Origin: Actinomycetota bacterium
Lineage (GTDB): Bacteria > Actinomycetota > Actinomycetes > Actinomycetales > Microbacteriaceae
Assembly (NCBI GenBank): GCA_009703845.1
Contig: WLFI01000066.1
Location: 1-5,218 of the forward strand
Direction of reading: 5' to 3'
DNA: 5,218 nucleotides
Shown: one piece after another, positions 1-5,218 of the stretch
Layout: each line of letters starts with the position of its first letter
Position numbering within the stretch: position 1 is the stretch's first letter
The notes under the pieces: generated by a model
Told to the model about the DNA's origin: nothing
What the model saw: the letters and a program-made list of their open reading frames with translations, nothing else
Database searches by the model: none
Program-made: the position numbers and the translations under genes

Positions 1-149
1 AGCAAATCGCCAACGACTGGAACTATGCGACCCGGTTCAAGATTCTCAAGGGCTAGCCACTTGGTGAATTGGTCTACTAAAACGAGGGCGAGAGCAATCG
101 CTGCTACAGAAACCGTTCGCTGCGCAGGTTTTAGCGTTAGTTCGCTCAA
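1..149 (-). CDS. lspA: Lipoprotein signal peptidase (signal peptidase II), N-terminal part, cut by window edge
   Basis: LspA is the inner-membrane aspartyl protease that removes the signal peptide of diacylglyceryl-modified prolipoproteins. Only the first 49 codons lie in the window. They show a short polar N-terminus, a first membrane segment at about residues 13-25 (VSVAAIALALVLV), then the family motif DQFTK at residues 26-30. A loop with IVPVVGDL at about 42-49 follows, matching the 'I-P-V-I-G-D' stretch of LspA. The catalytic aspartates lie further on, outside the window. The start is TTG at 149-147, because the preceding in-frame codons are GAA and the divIVA stop TAG, and no ATG or GTG lies downstream in the visible part. 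The Shine-Dalgarno is poor: AGGA overlaps the divIVA stop only one base before the TTG. lspA lies 3 nt after divIVA, so translational coupling is likely. Family assignment is firm; the exact start is less so. Confidence 0.88.
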   Translation of the reverse strand, partial: MSELTLKPAQRTVSVAAIALALVLVDQFTKWLALENLEPGRIVPVVGDL

Positions 150-152
150 TTC

Positions 153-824
153 CTAGTACTCAGAAATCGAAGCCGAAGGGTTAGTTGGAATCACCGTTGG
201 TCCGGTCTGAATCGAAGGAGTCGGCGAAACGCGGTTATTGTCGATTTCGCTGAGCTGAGCCTCGATGAACTGCTTTAGACGCAAACGGTATTCACGCTCG
301 TAGGCACGAAGTTCTGAGATGGTGTGCTCGATGAGAGCCTTCTCTTGCTCAAAACGGTTTTCTTCAGACTTTTGCTTTGCTTCGGCTTCGCGAACGATGC
401 GAGCCGCGGTCGCGTGGCCTTCGGCAATGAGTGCGTCGCGCTTGGCGATGCCTTCTCGAACGTGCTCGTCGTGCAACTTGCGAGCAAGCTGCAGAAGATT
501 GTTGGTGTTGTTTCCGTCTAGAGAAGAAGGGTCTGCGACGGCTTCGGGGAAAGCGCTGGTTGGATCAACGATTTGAGTTGGCGTTGGGGCTGGCAGCGAA
601 CTAACCAGCTGGTTCGCCATTCCGGCAGCTCCGCGCTGAAGCTCAGCTAGGCGTGCCTCAGAAGCCAACAGGCGCTGACGAAGGTCTTCGTTTTCTTGAT
701 TTAGTCGACGAAGTTCAACAACGAGTTCGTCGAGAAAATCATCGACCTCGTCTTGGTCGTAACCTTCACGAAATTTCGTTGGTTGAAATCTCTTATTGAC
801 CACATCTTCTGGAGTCAAAGGCAT
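153..824 (-). CDS. divIVA: DivIVA/Wag31 polar growth and septum-site scaffold protein
   Basis: The 223-residue product is a cytoplasmic, membrane-curvature-binding coiled-coil protein. In actinobacteria it gathers at poles and septa and recruits the elongation machinery. Residues 1-26 are the classic N-terminal lipid-binding region (MPLTPEDVVNKRF, then KFREGYDQDEV), with the F-R pair at 18-19 as in membrane-inserting DivIVA loops. Coiled coil 1 covers about 27-66. A Pro/Ala/Ser-rich linker without heptads runs about 75-106. A second long charged helix at about 108-195 ends in the typical YRLRLKQFIEAQL. The last ~28 residues are a Ser/Thr/Pro tail. The start is ATG at 824-822, preceded by GAGGA with 5-nt spacing. 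A longer in-frame reading up to 1040 overlaps yggT and its extra residues do not resemble the family. A 59-nt spacer with a palindrome separates it from yggT, so it may have its own control. Confidence 0.97.
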   Translation of the reverse strand: MPLTPEDVVNKRFQPTKFREGYDQDEVDDFLDELVVELRRLNQENEDLRQRLLASEARLAELQRGAAGMANQLVSSLPAPTPTQIVDPTSAFPEAVADPSSLDGNNTNNLLQLARKLHDEHVREGIAKRDALIAEGHATAARIVREAEAKQKSEENRFEQEKALIEHTISELRAYEREYRLRLKQFIEAQLSEIDNNRVSPTPSIQTGPTVIPTNPSASISEY

Positions 825-829
825 TTCAG

Positions 830-834
830 TCCTC
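830..834 (-). promoter_or_regulatory. Ribosome binding site of divIVA
   Basis: The minus strand reads GAGGA, five bases (CTGAA) before the ATG at 824-822. This fixes the DivIVA start at the family-conserved MPLTPEDVV rather than at the upstream start near 1040. Confidence 0.8.
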
Positions 835-856
835 AATTCGTAGACAGCGTTTATCA

Positions 857-872
857 GAGGTAAGGTTACCTC
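857..872. repeat. 7+2+7 palindrome in the yggT-divIVA spacer
   Basis: GAGGTAA at 857-863 and TTACCTC at 866-872 are perfect inverted repeats separated by two bases. The element sits 11 nt after the yggT stop and 32 nt before the divIVA start codon. As RNA it could fold with six pairs and a 4-nt loop; as DNA it has the shape of a dimer-binding operator. No T-run follows on the minus strand, so it does not look like an intrinsic terminator. Function is unknown. The repeat is seen directly; any role is inference. Confidence 0.6.
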
Positions 873-883
873 ACTCTGAGAGG

Positions 884-1180
884 CTAGGCAGTGGCTGCTA
901 ACACCCTGAGCAGATTTTGAGCCACAATGATCAGCACCATTCCGATGGTCCAACCAAAGTCGAGGCCGAGCATTCCGACTCGAACCGTGGGTATTAGTCG
1001 GCGGATGCCCTTGACTAGCCAATCGGTGGCCGTGTAGCAAATCTCTGCGACTGCTATCAGCAAACCCTTAGGCCGCCAGGCCGGGTTAGCGCTTCTGATT
1101 AGTTCAAATATCAAGCGCCCAATCATTGCGTAAGACAGAAGCCTCAAAGCCCAATCGAGCGCAATAAAAAGGATGCCCAT
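884..1180 (-). CDS. yggT: YggT/YlmG family small integral membrane protein
   Basis: The 98-residue protein has two hydrophobic segments, at about residues 3-28 and 73-96. They flank a cytosolic-type loop carrying the YggT hallmark TDWLVKGIRRLIPTVRVG at about 52-69, equivalent to the family pattern T-(E/D)-P-(hydrophobic)-x-P-I-R-R-x-(I/L)-P. Here Trp and Lys replace the two usual prolines before IRR, a mild departure. Family members are encoded beside sepF in most Gram-positive dcw clusters. Relatives have been linked to membrane organisation and osmotic tolerance, but the molecular role is not settled. Its ATG (1180-1178) overlaps the sepF stop in TAATG and there is no clear Shine-Dalgarno, so translation is probably coupled to sepF. 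Length and architecture fit the family. Confidence 0.93.
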   Translation of the reverse strand: MGILFIALDWALRLLSYAMIGRLIFELIRSANPAWRPKGLLIAVAEICYTATDWLVKGIRRLIPTVRVGMLGLDFGWTIGMVLIIVAQNLLRVLAATA

Positions 1181-1584
1181 TACGGCTTGACGAGGTCGTC
1201 GCTGCCGTCTAGTTCACTCTCGTCTTCGTCGTTCACTTCAACGCTGTTTGGAGTGAGCAGATATACCTTTGCGGTGACGCGCTTGATGTGGCCGTCGAGA
1301 CCTTCTTTGAGACCGCACATGAAGTCCACTAGCTTGCGAGCATCCGCTTCTGACATCTGCGCCATGTTCACGATTACCGGAACGCCGACTCTGTAAACCT
1401 CGGCGATAGAACGAGCCTCTGAATAGCTCACTGGATCAAAGGTTTGAATCTCTGAGATGTCGCCAGCTGAACGACGGCGAGTTACCACAGGTCGAGCCGC
1501 ACGAGGTGCGCTAGCGGTGGTTGTCGTTGGCTGCTCGTCATCGCCGATGCCAAGGTAACCAGTAACTTTTGAAAACAGGCCCAT
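1180..1584 (-). CDS. sepF: SepF, cell division protein and membrane anchor of FtsZ
   Basis: SepF binds the FtsZ C-terminal peptide and tethers the Z-ring to the membrane; in actinobacteria, which lack FtsA, it is the main anchor. The 134-residue product starts with a short amphipathic helix (MGLFSKVTGYLGIG, 1-14), the expected membrane-binding element. A low-complexity Thr/Ala/Arg linker follows (about 18-40). The SepF domain spans about 44-118, with PVSYSEARSIAEVYRVGVPV and IVNMAQM, the helix ADARKLVDFMCGL, and LDGHIKRVTAKVYLLTPNSVEV. The final 16 residues are very acidic. The ATG has a strong Shine-Dalgarno, AGGAGGA at 1596-1590 with 5-nt spacing, the best in the window. It lies 39 nt after yggS and overlaps yggT by one base. 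The FtsZ tail encoded upstream (DLDIPDFLR) is its expected partner. Confidence 0.97.
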   Translation of the reverse strand: MGLFSKVTGYLGIGDDEQPTTTTASAPRAARPVVTRRRSAGDISEIQTFDPVSYSEARSIAEVYRVGVPVIVNMAQMSEADARKLVDFMCGLKEGLDGHIKRVTAKVYLLTPNSVEVNDEDESELDGSDDLVKP

Positions 1585-1623
1585 CAGAGTCCTCCTAGTG
1601 AACTTTTCGTTCTAAGAATATGG

Positions 1624-2310
1624 CTAGTAGTTTCGTTTGCCCGTTATTGCTGTGCCAATGCGCAAGTGTGTCGCACCATAGGCAAGCGCGGTCTCGTAGT
1701 CTTGCGACATTCCGGCTGAAATGAACTTCGCATTCGGTGCCACGGCAATGAGCTTTTGGCTGAGCTTTGCGATTTTCTCAAACTCGCCTTCGAGCGGTTC
1801 GTCGAGAGCGGCGACGGCCATTATTCCAAGCAGATTAAGCCCGGATGCTGCCGCAACCCGCTCGGCAAAGGCTTCAAGTTCTGCGGGGTTTACGCCGCCG
1901 CGACAGAGGTCGGTGGTCAGGTTGACCTGAAGAAATACGTCCAATGGTTTGGTGCGTTCGACCGTGGCTTTTTCGAGAGCGATGAGCAACGACTCGCGAT
2001 CCACCGAGTGAACCACATCTGCATATGAAGCCACGCTCTTGGCTTTGTTGCTTTGCAACTGACCGACAAAGTGCCAGGTCGGGTTGGCCCCAGCCACCAA
2101 TTGAGCGAACTCGCTGGCTTTTGGCTGCGCCTCTTGGTCGCGATTTTCACCAAAGTCTCTAATACCCAGGCCATACAACTCGACAGCCAAGTCAACGGGA
2201 TGATTTTTCGTGACTACAACGAGGGTGACCTCATCACGAGACCTGCCCAGGCTTTGCAGGGTGCTGCTGATGTGCCCTTCAACGGCATTCAACCGTTGCT
2301 CGAGAGTCAT
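1624..2310 (-). CDS. yggS: YggS/YlmE/PLPBP family pyridoxal 5'-phosphate homeostasis protein
   Basis: This 228-residue cytosolic TIM-barrel protein belongs to a family that binds PLP without known catalysis and buffers the cofactor and amino-acid pools. Visible motifs are LVVVTKNHP with the PLP-binding lysine at K35, FGENRDQE at 53-60, WHFVGQLQSNKAK at 79-91, the strand LGIMAV at 161-166, SAGMSQDYETAL at 198-209 and the phosphate-binding end RIGTAITGKR at 217-226. Length is normal for the family and no key residue is missing. The ATG lies 3 nt after the ftsZ stop with no recognisable Shine-Dalgarno, so it is probably translated by coupling to ftsZ. A dcw position between ftsZ and sepF is typical. 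However, the pgeF/ylmD gene that often precedes it in Gram-positive clusters is absent here. Confidence 0.96.
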   Translation of the reverse strand: MTLEQRLNAVEGHISSTLQSLGRSRDEVTLVVVTKNHPVDLAVELYGLGIRDFGENRDQEAQPKASEFAQLVAGANPTWHFVGQLQSNKAKSVASYADVVHSVDRESLLIALEKATVERTKPLDVFLQVNLTTDLCRGGVNPAELEAFAERVAAASGLNLLGIMAVAALDEPLEGEFEKIAKLSQKLIAVAPNAKFISAGMSQDYETALAYGATHLRIGTAITGKRNY

Positions 2311-2313
2311 CGT

Positions 2314-3588
2314 CTAGCGAAGAAAGTCTGGAATGTCGAGGTCATCGCCAAACGTGCCGTCTTCAGACTGTGGAGTCTCTTCGACAGTCGAGATGGCGCG
2401 AGTGGTTGGTGCTGACTCGTCGACCAAGTCATCAAGGTATGACTTTGAACTTGATGCTGGTGCGGTTTCTTCGGCGTCATCAAACCAAGATCTGGCTGGT
2501 TCAGCAACTGGTTCGTCAACGACTGGAATCGAGCCGGTCGTGGCGGCGGCTGCGAATGCCGCAGGGGCTGCTGCCGCTGCTACTGGAGCAGCAGCGGTTG
2601 CCGGTGCGTAAATCGGGCGAGCTGGACGCTTGACCTGGTTGACACCTTCGAAACCTGCGGCAATAACGGTAATTCGAATCTCGTCACCAAGACTGTCGTC
2701 GATGGTGCAGCCGAAGATGACATTGGCCTGAGGGTTTACGGCCTCTTGAACTAGACGAGCTGCCTCGTCGATTTCGTGAAGGCCAATGTTTGAAGCACCT
2801 TGGAACGAGAGCAAAACGCCGTGAGCACCGTCGATGCTGGTCTCGAGCATCGGGCTCGAGATTGCTGCCTCGGCCGCGCGTACGGCACGGTCTTCGCCCT
2901 TGGCGCTACCGATTCCCATGAGGGCGCTTCCGGCTCCCTGCATTACAGAGCGCACGTCGGCAAAGTCAACGTTGATTAGGCCAGGCACGGCGATGAGGTC
3001 GGTGATGCCTTGAACACCTGAGCGAAGCACATCGTCGGCGATCATGAACGCGTCGACGAATGAAACCGAACGATTTTCAATCTCTAGAAGTCTCTGGTTC
3101 GGAACCACGATGAGCGTGTCGACCTCTGAGCGAAGCACTTCGATGCCCGCGTTGGCCTGGTCTGCTCGGCGCGCACCTTCGAAAGAGAACGGACGGGTTA
3201 CTACACCGACGGTCAGAGCTCCGGTTTGCTTCGCAATGCGGGCTACAACCGGGGCGGCTCCGGTTCCGGTGCCACCACCCTCACCAGCGGTAACGAAAAC
3301 CATGTCTGCGCCACGCAATACCGCTTCGATCTCATCGGAGTGGTCTTCGGCAGCTCGGCGACCAATTTCGGGGTCGGCTCCAGCGCCGAGCCCGCGGGTT
3401 AGCTCGCGACCAATGTCAATCTTGACGTCGGCTGGGCTCAAGAGCAGCGCCTGGGAGTCAGTGTTGATGGCAATGAACTCTACGCCGCGAAGGCCCGCCT
3501 CAACCATGCGGTTGATGGCGTTGACGCCACCGCCTCCGACGCCGACGACTTTGATGACTGCGAGGTAGTTGTTGCTCAGGCTTGCCAT
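2314..3588 (-). CDS. ftsZ: FtsZ, tubulin-like GTPase forming the division ring
   Basis: FtsZ polymerises at midcell and recruits the divisome. The 424-residue product shows the nucleotide loop [15 protein letters not shown] (14-28), NTD at 42-44, the tubulin signature GGGTGTG (104-110), TRPFSFEG (131-138) and the T7 loop with N206, D208 and D211 in NVDFAD, which completes the GTPase site of the neighbouring subunit. The C-terminal globular subdomain ends near residue 318. A disordered linker follows: an Ala/Pro-rich part (about 328-350), then an acidic Ser/Thr part. The conserved tail [10 protein letters not shown] (415-424) is the SepF docking peptide. The ATG has AAGGAG at 3598-3593 with 4-nt spacing. 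Upstream lies a 151-nt gap with a hairpin, suggesting ftsZ can be expressed separately from murC-ftsQ. All catalytic motifs are intact. Confidence 0.99.
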   Translation of the reverse strand: MASLSNNYLAVIKVVGVGGGGVNAINRMVEAGLRGVEFIAINTDSQALLLSPADVKIDIGRELTRGLGAGADPEIGRRAAEDHSDEIEAVLRGADMVFVTAGEGGGTGTGAAPVVARIAKQTGALTVGVVTRPFSFEGARRADQANAGIEVLRSEVDTLIVVPNQRLLEIENRSVSFVDAFMIADDVLRSGVQGITDLIAVPGLINVDFADVRSVMQGAGSALMGIGSAKGEDRAVRAAEAAISSPMLETSIDGAHGVLLSFQGASNIGLHEIDEAARLVQEAVNPQANVIFGCTIDDSLGDEIRITVIAAGFEGVNQVKRPARPIYAPATAAAPVAAAAAPAAFAAAATTGSIPVVDEPVAEPARSWFDDAEETAPASSSKSYLDDLVDESAPTTRAISTVEETPQSEDGTFGDDLDIPDFLR

Positions 3589-3739
3589 GATGCTCCTTTT
3601 GAAAACTCATGCGGCTGGGAAACCCTAAACCTCTTGCTGAGGCTTAAGTGCTTACCGTTTTTGTAGTCCGCGCCAAAAAAGTAGATGAAGAACACCTCAA
3701 ACACGGGTAGGCGCTTGGGCGTGTTGCTTGTGTATTTGC
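3589..3739 (-). promoter_or_regulatory. ftsQ-ftsZ intergenic region, probable ftsZ leader/promoter region
   Basis: This is the longest gap between genes in the window, and ftsZ commonly has its own promoters inside dcw clusters. It holds the ftsZ Shine-Dalgarno (3598-3593), a 10-bp hairpin (3624-3648) and a weaker inverted repeat, AACACG at 3700-3705 with CGTGTT at 3720-3725. I could not find a convincing -35/-10 pair. TACAAA at 3665-3660 resembles a -10 but lacks a good -35. A promoter here is inferred from spacing and family precedent, not from a clear motif. Confidence 0.4.
3624..3648 (-). other. Hairpin in the ftsZ leader
   Basis: On the minus strand CTTAAGCCTC (3648-3639), loop AGCAA (3638-3634) and GAGGTTTAGG (3633-3624) can form ten consecutive pairs, two of them G-U. 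The stem ends 35 nt before the ftsZ ATG. It is not followed by a U-run (GTTTCCC comes next), so an intrinsic terminator is unlikely. It may shape the mRNA 5' end or processing; this is inference. Confidence 0.5.
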
Positions 3740-4639
3740 CTAGTAACGAACGACTGGCGTCTGAGGTGAAGAAACGTCATAGGTAACCCGGTCGTTTTTC
3801 GACTGATTTTCGATCAGCGCAGCTAGCACTTTCGATTTCAAAACGGCCTGTGACGGGTCGCCCCAAATAACCTTCTGCCCGGCGTAGCCACGCAATCTGA
3901 AACTGACGTCATCTTTGCTCTTGGCGGTCATGGTCGAGATTCGCGGCAGCAGCTCCGCGGGCAGGGCTAGCAAAACCTCAATCGCAGCCTTGAAGCTCGG
4001 GCTCTTGCCTGGCGTGCCGCTTATTTCGAGCGTGGGCAACTTTGAACGATTGTCAGCCCTTCCAACTCGCACACCGGCCGGGTCGAAGAATGCGTATCCG
4101 TAGCCATCTACCCACACCACAGCAATAGGAGTGCGTTCTGTGACCTTAATGATCAGCGTGTGCGGTGGAGCGCTGATCACCGAGAACGACTCGATCAGCG
4201 GAAAGCGCTTGAGCGACTTGGCGATTTCGTCGTCGTTCACCTGCGGAAGCGGTTTACCGATTTGGCCCTTAAGTGCGGCTTTGATTTCTTTTTCAGAAAC
4301 CAGTTTTTCGCCGCGCACCGAGAGTCGTTCAATTGCCAAAAGCGGCGAATAAACGGCGGCGAGTATCAGCGCCATCAGTAAAACGAACGACGAGACCGCA
4401 GCCCAGCCCCAAACTCGCTTGTTGAGTGAAACTGCGCTGTCGCCTAGGCGCTGCGCCCTAGCCTGGCGCCCCGCACGCTTGGCCTGTTTGGTCAGGGATG
4501 CGGTGCGTGAGCCCTCGGCGCGAAGCAGTTTGCGAACATCCGCGCTCTTCTTTTCGGTCGGCTTTGCCGCGGGCTTTTGGGGCGCAGCACCTGCCGGCAC
4601 TCGCCCTGGCCTAGAGGCTCGCGAAGGCGGGCGTTTCAA
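3740..4639 (-). CDS. ftsQ: FtsQ/DivIB cell division protein with POTRA domain
   Basis: FtsQ is a bitopic membrane protein that joins FtsB/FtsL and controls the septal FtsWI synthase. The 299-residue product has a very basic Arg/Lys/Ala/Pro cytoplasmic tail (1-75) and one membrane helix at about 78-98 (AAVSSFVLLMALILAAVYSPL). The extracytoplasmic POTRA domain follows at about 101-170 (LAIERLSVRGEKLVSEKEI ... LIIKVTERTPIAVV). The C-terminal FtsQ domain has GYAFFDPAGV at 181-190 and ends in VTYDVSSPQTPVVRY, the usual actinobacterial ending. The start is TTG at 4639-4637, one base after the murC stop, served by GGAGAG at 4650-4645 with 5-nt spacing. A GTG at codon 14 is the only nearby alternative and has a weaker ribosome site. 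The intact hydrophobic and POTRA regions indicate a functional gene, probably cotranscribed and coupled with murC. Confidence 0.95.
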   Translation of the reverse strand: MKRPPSRASRPGRVPAGAAPQKPAAKPTEKKSADVRKLLRAEGSRTASLTKQAKRAGRQARAQRLGDSAVSLNKRVWGWAAVSSFVLLMALILAAVYSPLLAIERLSVRGEKLVSEKEIKAALKGQIGKPLPQVNDDEIAKSLKRFPLIESFSVISAPPHTLIIKVTERTPIAVVWVDGYGYAFFDPAGVRVGRADNRSKLPTLEISGTPGKSPSFKAAIEVLLALPAELLPRISTMTAKSKDDVSFRLRGYAGQKVIWGDPSQAVLKSKVLAALIENQSKNDRVTYDVSSPQTPVVRY

Positions 4640-4640
4640 A

Positions 4641-5218
4641 CTAGCTCTCCAGCGCGGTTAGCAGCGCCGGCACCATGCGGTAAACGTCGCCGCAGCCCAT
4701 TGTGATGATGAAGTCACCTTCGCCAGCGAGAGAAGCCGCAACAGCAGGCGCGTCATCCCATAGCGGCACATAGTGAACCTGAGCCTGATTTTCGAAAGAG
4801 TCGCTCACCATGACACCCGTGACACCCGGCTCTGGATCTTCGCGAGCGGCGTAGATGTCGAGCACGACTACCTGGTCGCTCACACTCAAAGCTTGCGCGA
4901 ACTCTTTGTGCATTAGGCGGGTTCGCGAATAGAGGTGCGGTTGAAAAACCGTGATCAGTTTGCCATCGCCGACAACGGCCCGAGCAGCAGCCAGAGCCGC
5001 CGCAACCTCGGTTGGGTGGTGCGCAAAATCGTCATAAACCTTGACCCCGCGACGTTCACCGTGAAGCTCGAAACGGCGCTCGGTGCCACCGAAGGTTTCG
5101 ATGGCGCGCAGTGCAGGCTCGGGCTCGAAACCGAGTCCGATCAAAACGGCAAGCGCTCCAGCGGCGTTGATGGCATTGTGTAAACCTGGAATACGAAGCC
5201 GACCATCAAGGCTCTGCC
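4641..5218 (-). CDS. murC: UDP-N-acetylmuramate--L-alanine ligase, C-terminal part, cut by window edge
   Basis: MurC is the cytosolic ATP-dependent ligase that adds L-alanine to UDP-MurNAc, the first amino acid of the peptidoglycan stem. The last 191 codons are present, about two fifths of a normal MurC, and the reading frame stays open to the window edge. Visible motifs are [14 protein letters not shown] near fragment residues 9-22 (Mur ligase P-G-x-H-N-x-x-N-A), [12 protein letters not shown] (about 42-53), [10 protein letters not shown] (about 62-71, the MurC C-terminal domain signature), [11 protein letters not shown] and the ending [14 protein letters not shown]. The fragment covers the end of the central ATPase domain and the whole C-terminal domain. 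The apparent start at 5144 is only an internal TTG leucine, not the true start. The stop TAG at 4643-4641 is one base from ftsQ, matching the conserved murC-ftsQ-ftsZ order of actinobacteria. Confidence 0.98.
   Translation of the reverse strand, partial: QSLDGRLRIPGLHNAINAAGALAVLIGLGFEPEPALRAIETFGGTERRFELHGERRGVKVYDDFAHHPTEVAAALAAARAVVGDGKLITVFQPHLYSRTRLMHKEFAQALSVSDQVVVLDIYAAREDPEPGVTGVMVSDSFENQAQVHYVPLWDDAPAVAASLAGEGDFIITMGCGDVYRMVPALLTALES
4645..4650 (-). promoter_or_regulatory. Ribosome binding site supporting the TTG start of ftsQ
   Basis: The minus strand reads GGAGAG inside the last codons of murC, followed by CTAGT and the TTG at 4639-4637. The 5-nt spacing favours the TTG over the GTG 13 codons downstream, whose upstream sequence offers only a weak AGGG. 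Confidence 0.65.

Noticed and set aside
825..1040. A 72-codon N-terminal extension of divIVA running into yggT
   Set aside because: It overlaps the conserved yggT gene in another frame, does not resemble DivIVA, and a good ribosome site precedes the internal ATG at 824.
2053..2415. Plus-strand 120-codon open frame spanning the yggS start and the ftsZ end
   Set aside because: It is a shadow of two well-supported minus-strand genes, with no recognisable domain or ribosome site support.
3044..3568. Long 174-codon open frame on the plus strand opposite ftsZ
   Set aside because: It is antisense to the most conserved part of FtsZ, is Ser/Pro/Arg/Thr-rich as expected of a mirror frame, and resembles no family I know.
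3660..3689. Possible ftsZ promoter with -10 TACAAA at 3665-3660
   Set aside because: No acceptable -35 lies at 16-18 nt spacing; the best upstream hexamer matches the consensus at only about three positions.
3700..3725. Inverted repeat AACACG...CGTGTT after the ftsQ stop, as a terminator
   Set aside because: The stem is only six pairs around a 14-nt loop with no T-run directly after it; too weak to call a terminator or operator.
5142..5144. Start codon of a 167-residue protein within murC
   Set aside because: It is an internal TTG leucine; the frame continues upstream with clear MurC motifs to the window edge.

Overview
The window is the 3' part of an actinobacterial division and cell wall (dcw) cluster. 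All genes lie on the minus strand, so it reads from high to low coordinates: murC (C-terminal part) - ftsQ - ftsZ - yggS/ylmE - sepF - yggT/ylmG - divIVA (wag31) - lspA (N-terminal part). The order, the Wag31-type DivIVA with its N-terminal motif around KRFQPTKFREGYDQDEVDDF, the FtsZ tail DLDIPDFLR and the SepF/YggT pair all indicate Actinomycetota. By eye the base composition is only moderately GC-rich. Together with the Micrococcales-like sequences this suggests a small-genome member of Micrococcales, perhaps Microbacteriaceae; that placement is inference.

Layout. At 5218-4641 is the MurC C-terminal domain (cytoplasmic peptidoglycan precursor synthesis). One base later comes ftsQ (4639-3740, TTG start), a membrane-anchored divisome protein. 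A 151-nt gap with no gene follows, the only promoter-sized gap in the window. It contains a 10-bp hairpin in the leader of ftsZ (3588-2314). Three bases after ftsZ comes yggS (2310-1624, PLP homeostasis), then sepF (1584-1180, membrane tether for FtsZ), which overlaps yggT (1180-884, small membrane protein) by one base. A 59-nt spacer holding a 7+2+7 palindrome precedes divIVA (824-153, polar growth scaffold). The TTG start of lspA (149 to the window edge) lies 3 nt beyond the divIVA stop and in the same frame. lspA is partial.

How they work together. MurC feeds lipid II synthesis. FtsZ forms the ring, SepF anchors it, FtsQ links it to the septal synthase complex, and DivIVA organises polar wall growth. 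YggS and YggT are the usual cluster passengers, and LspA begins the next functional block (lipoprotein processing). Nothing here looks horizontally acquired, and I see no RNA gene, mobile element, CRISPR array or broken gene. I found no previously undescribed system. The points worth a second look are small: the absence of pgeF/ylmD between ftsZ and yggS, two TTG starts, the divIVA-lspA in-frame junction, and two structured intergenic elements.
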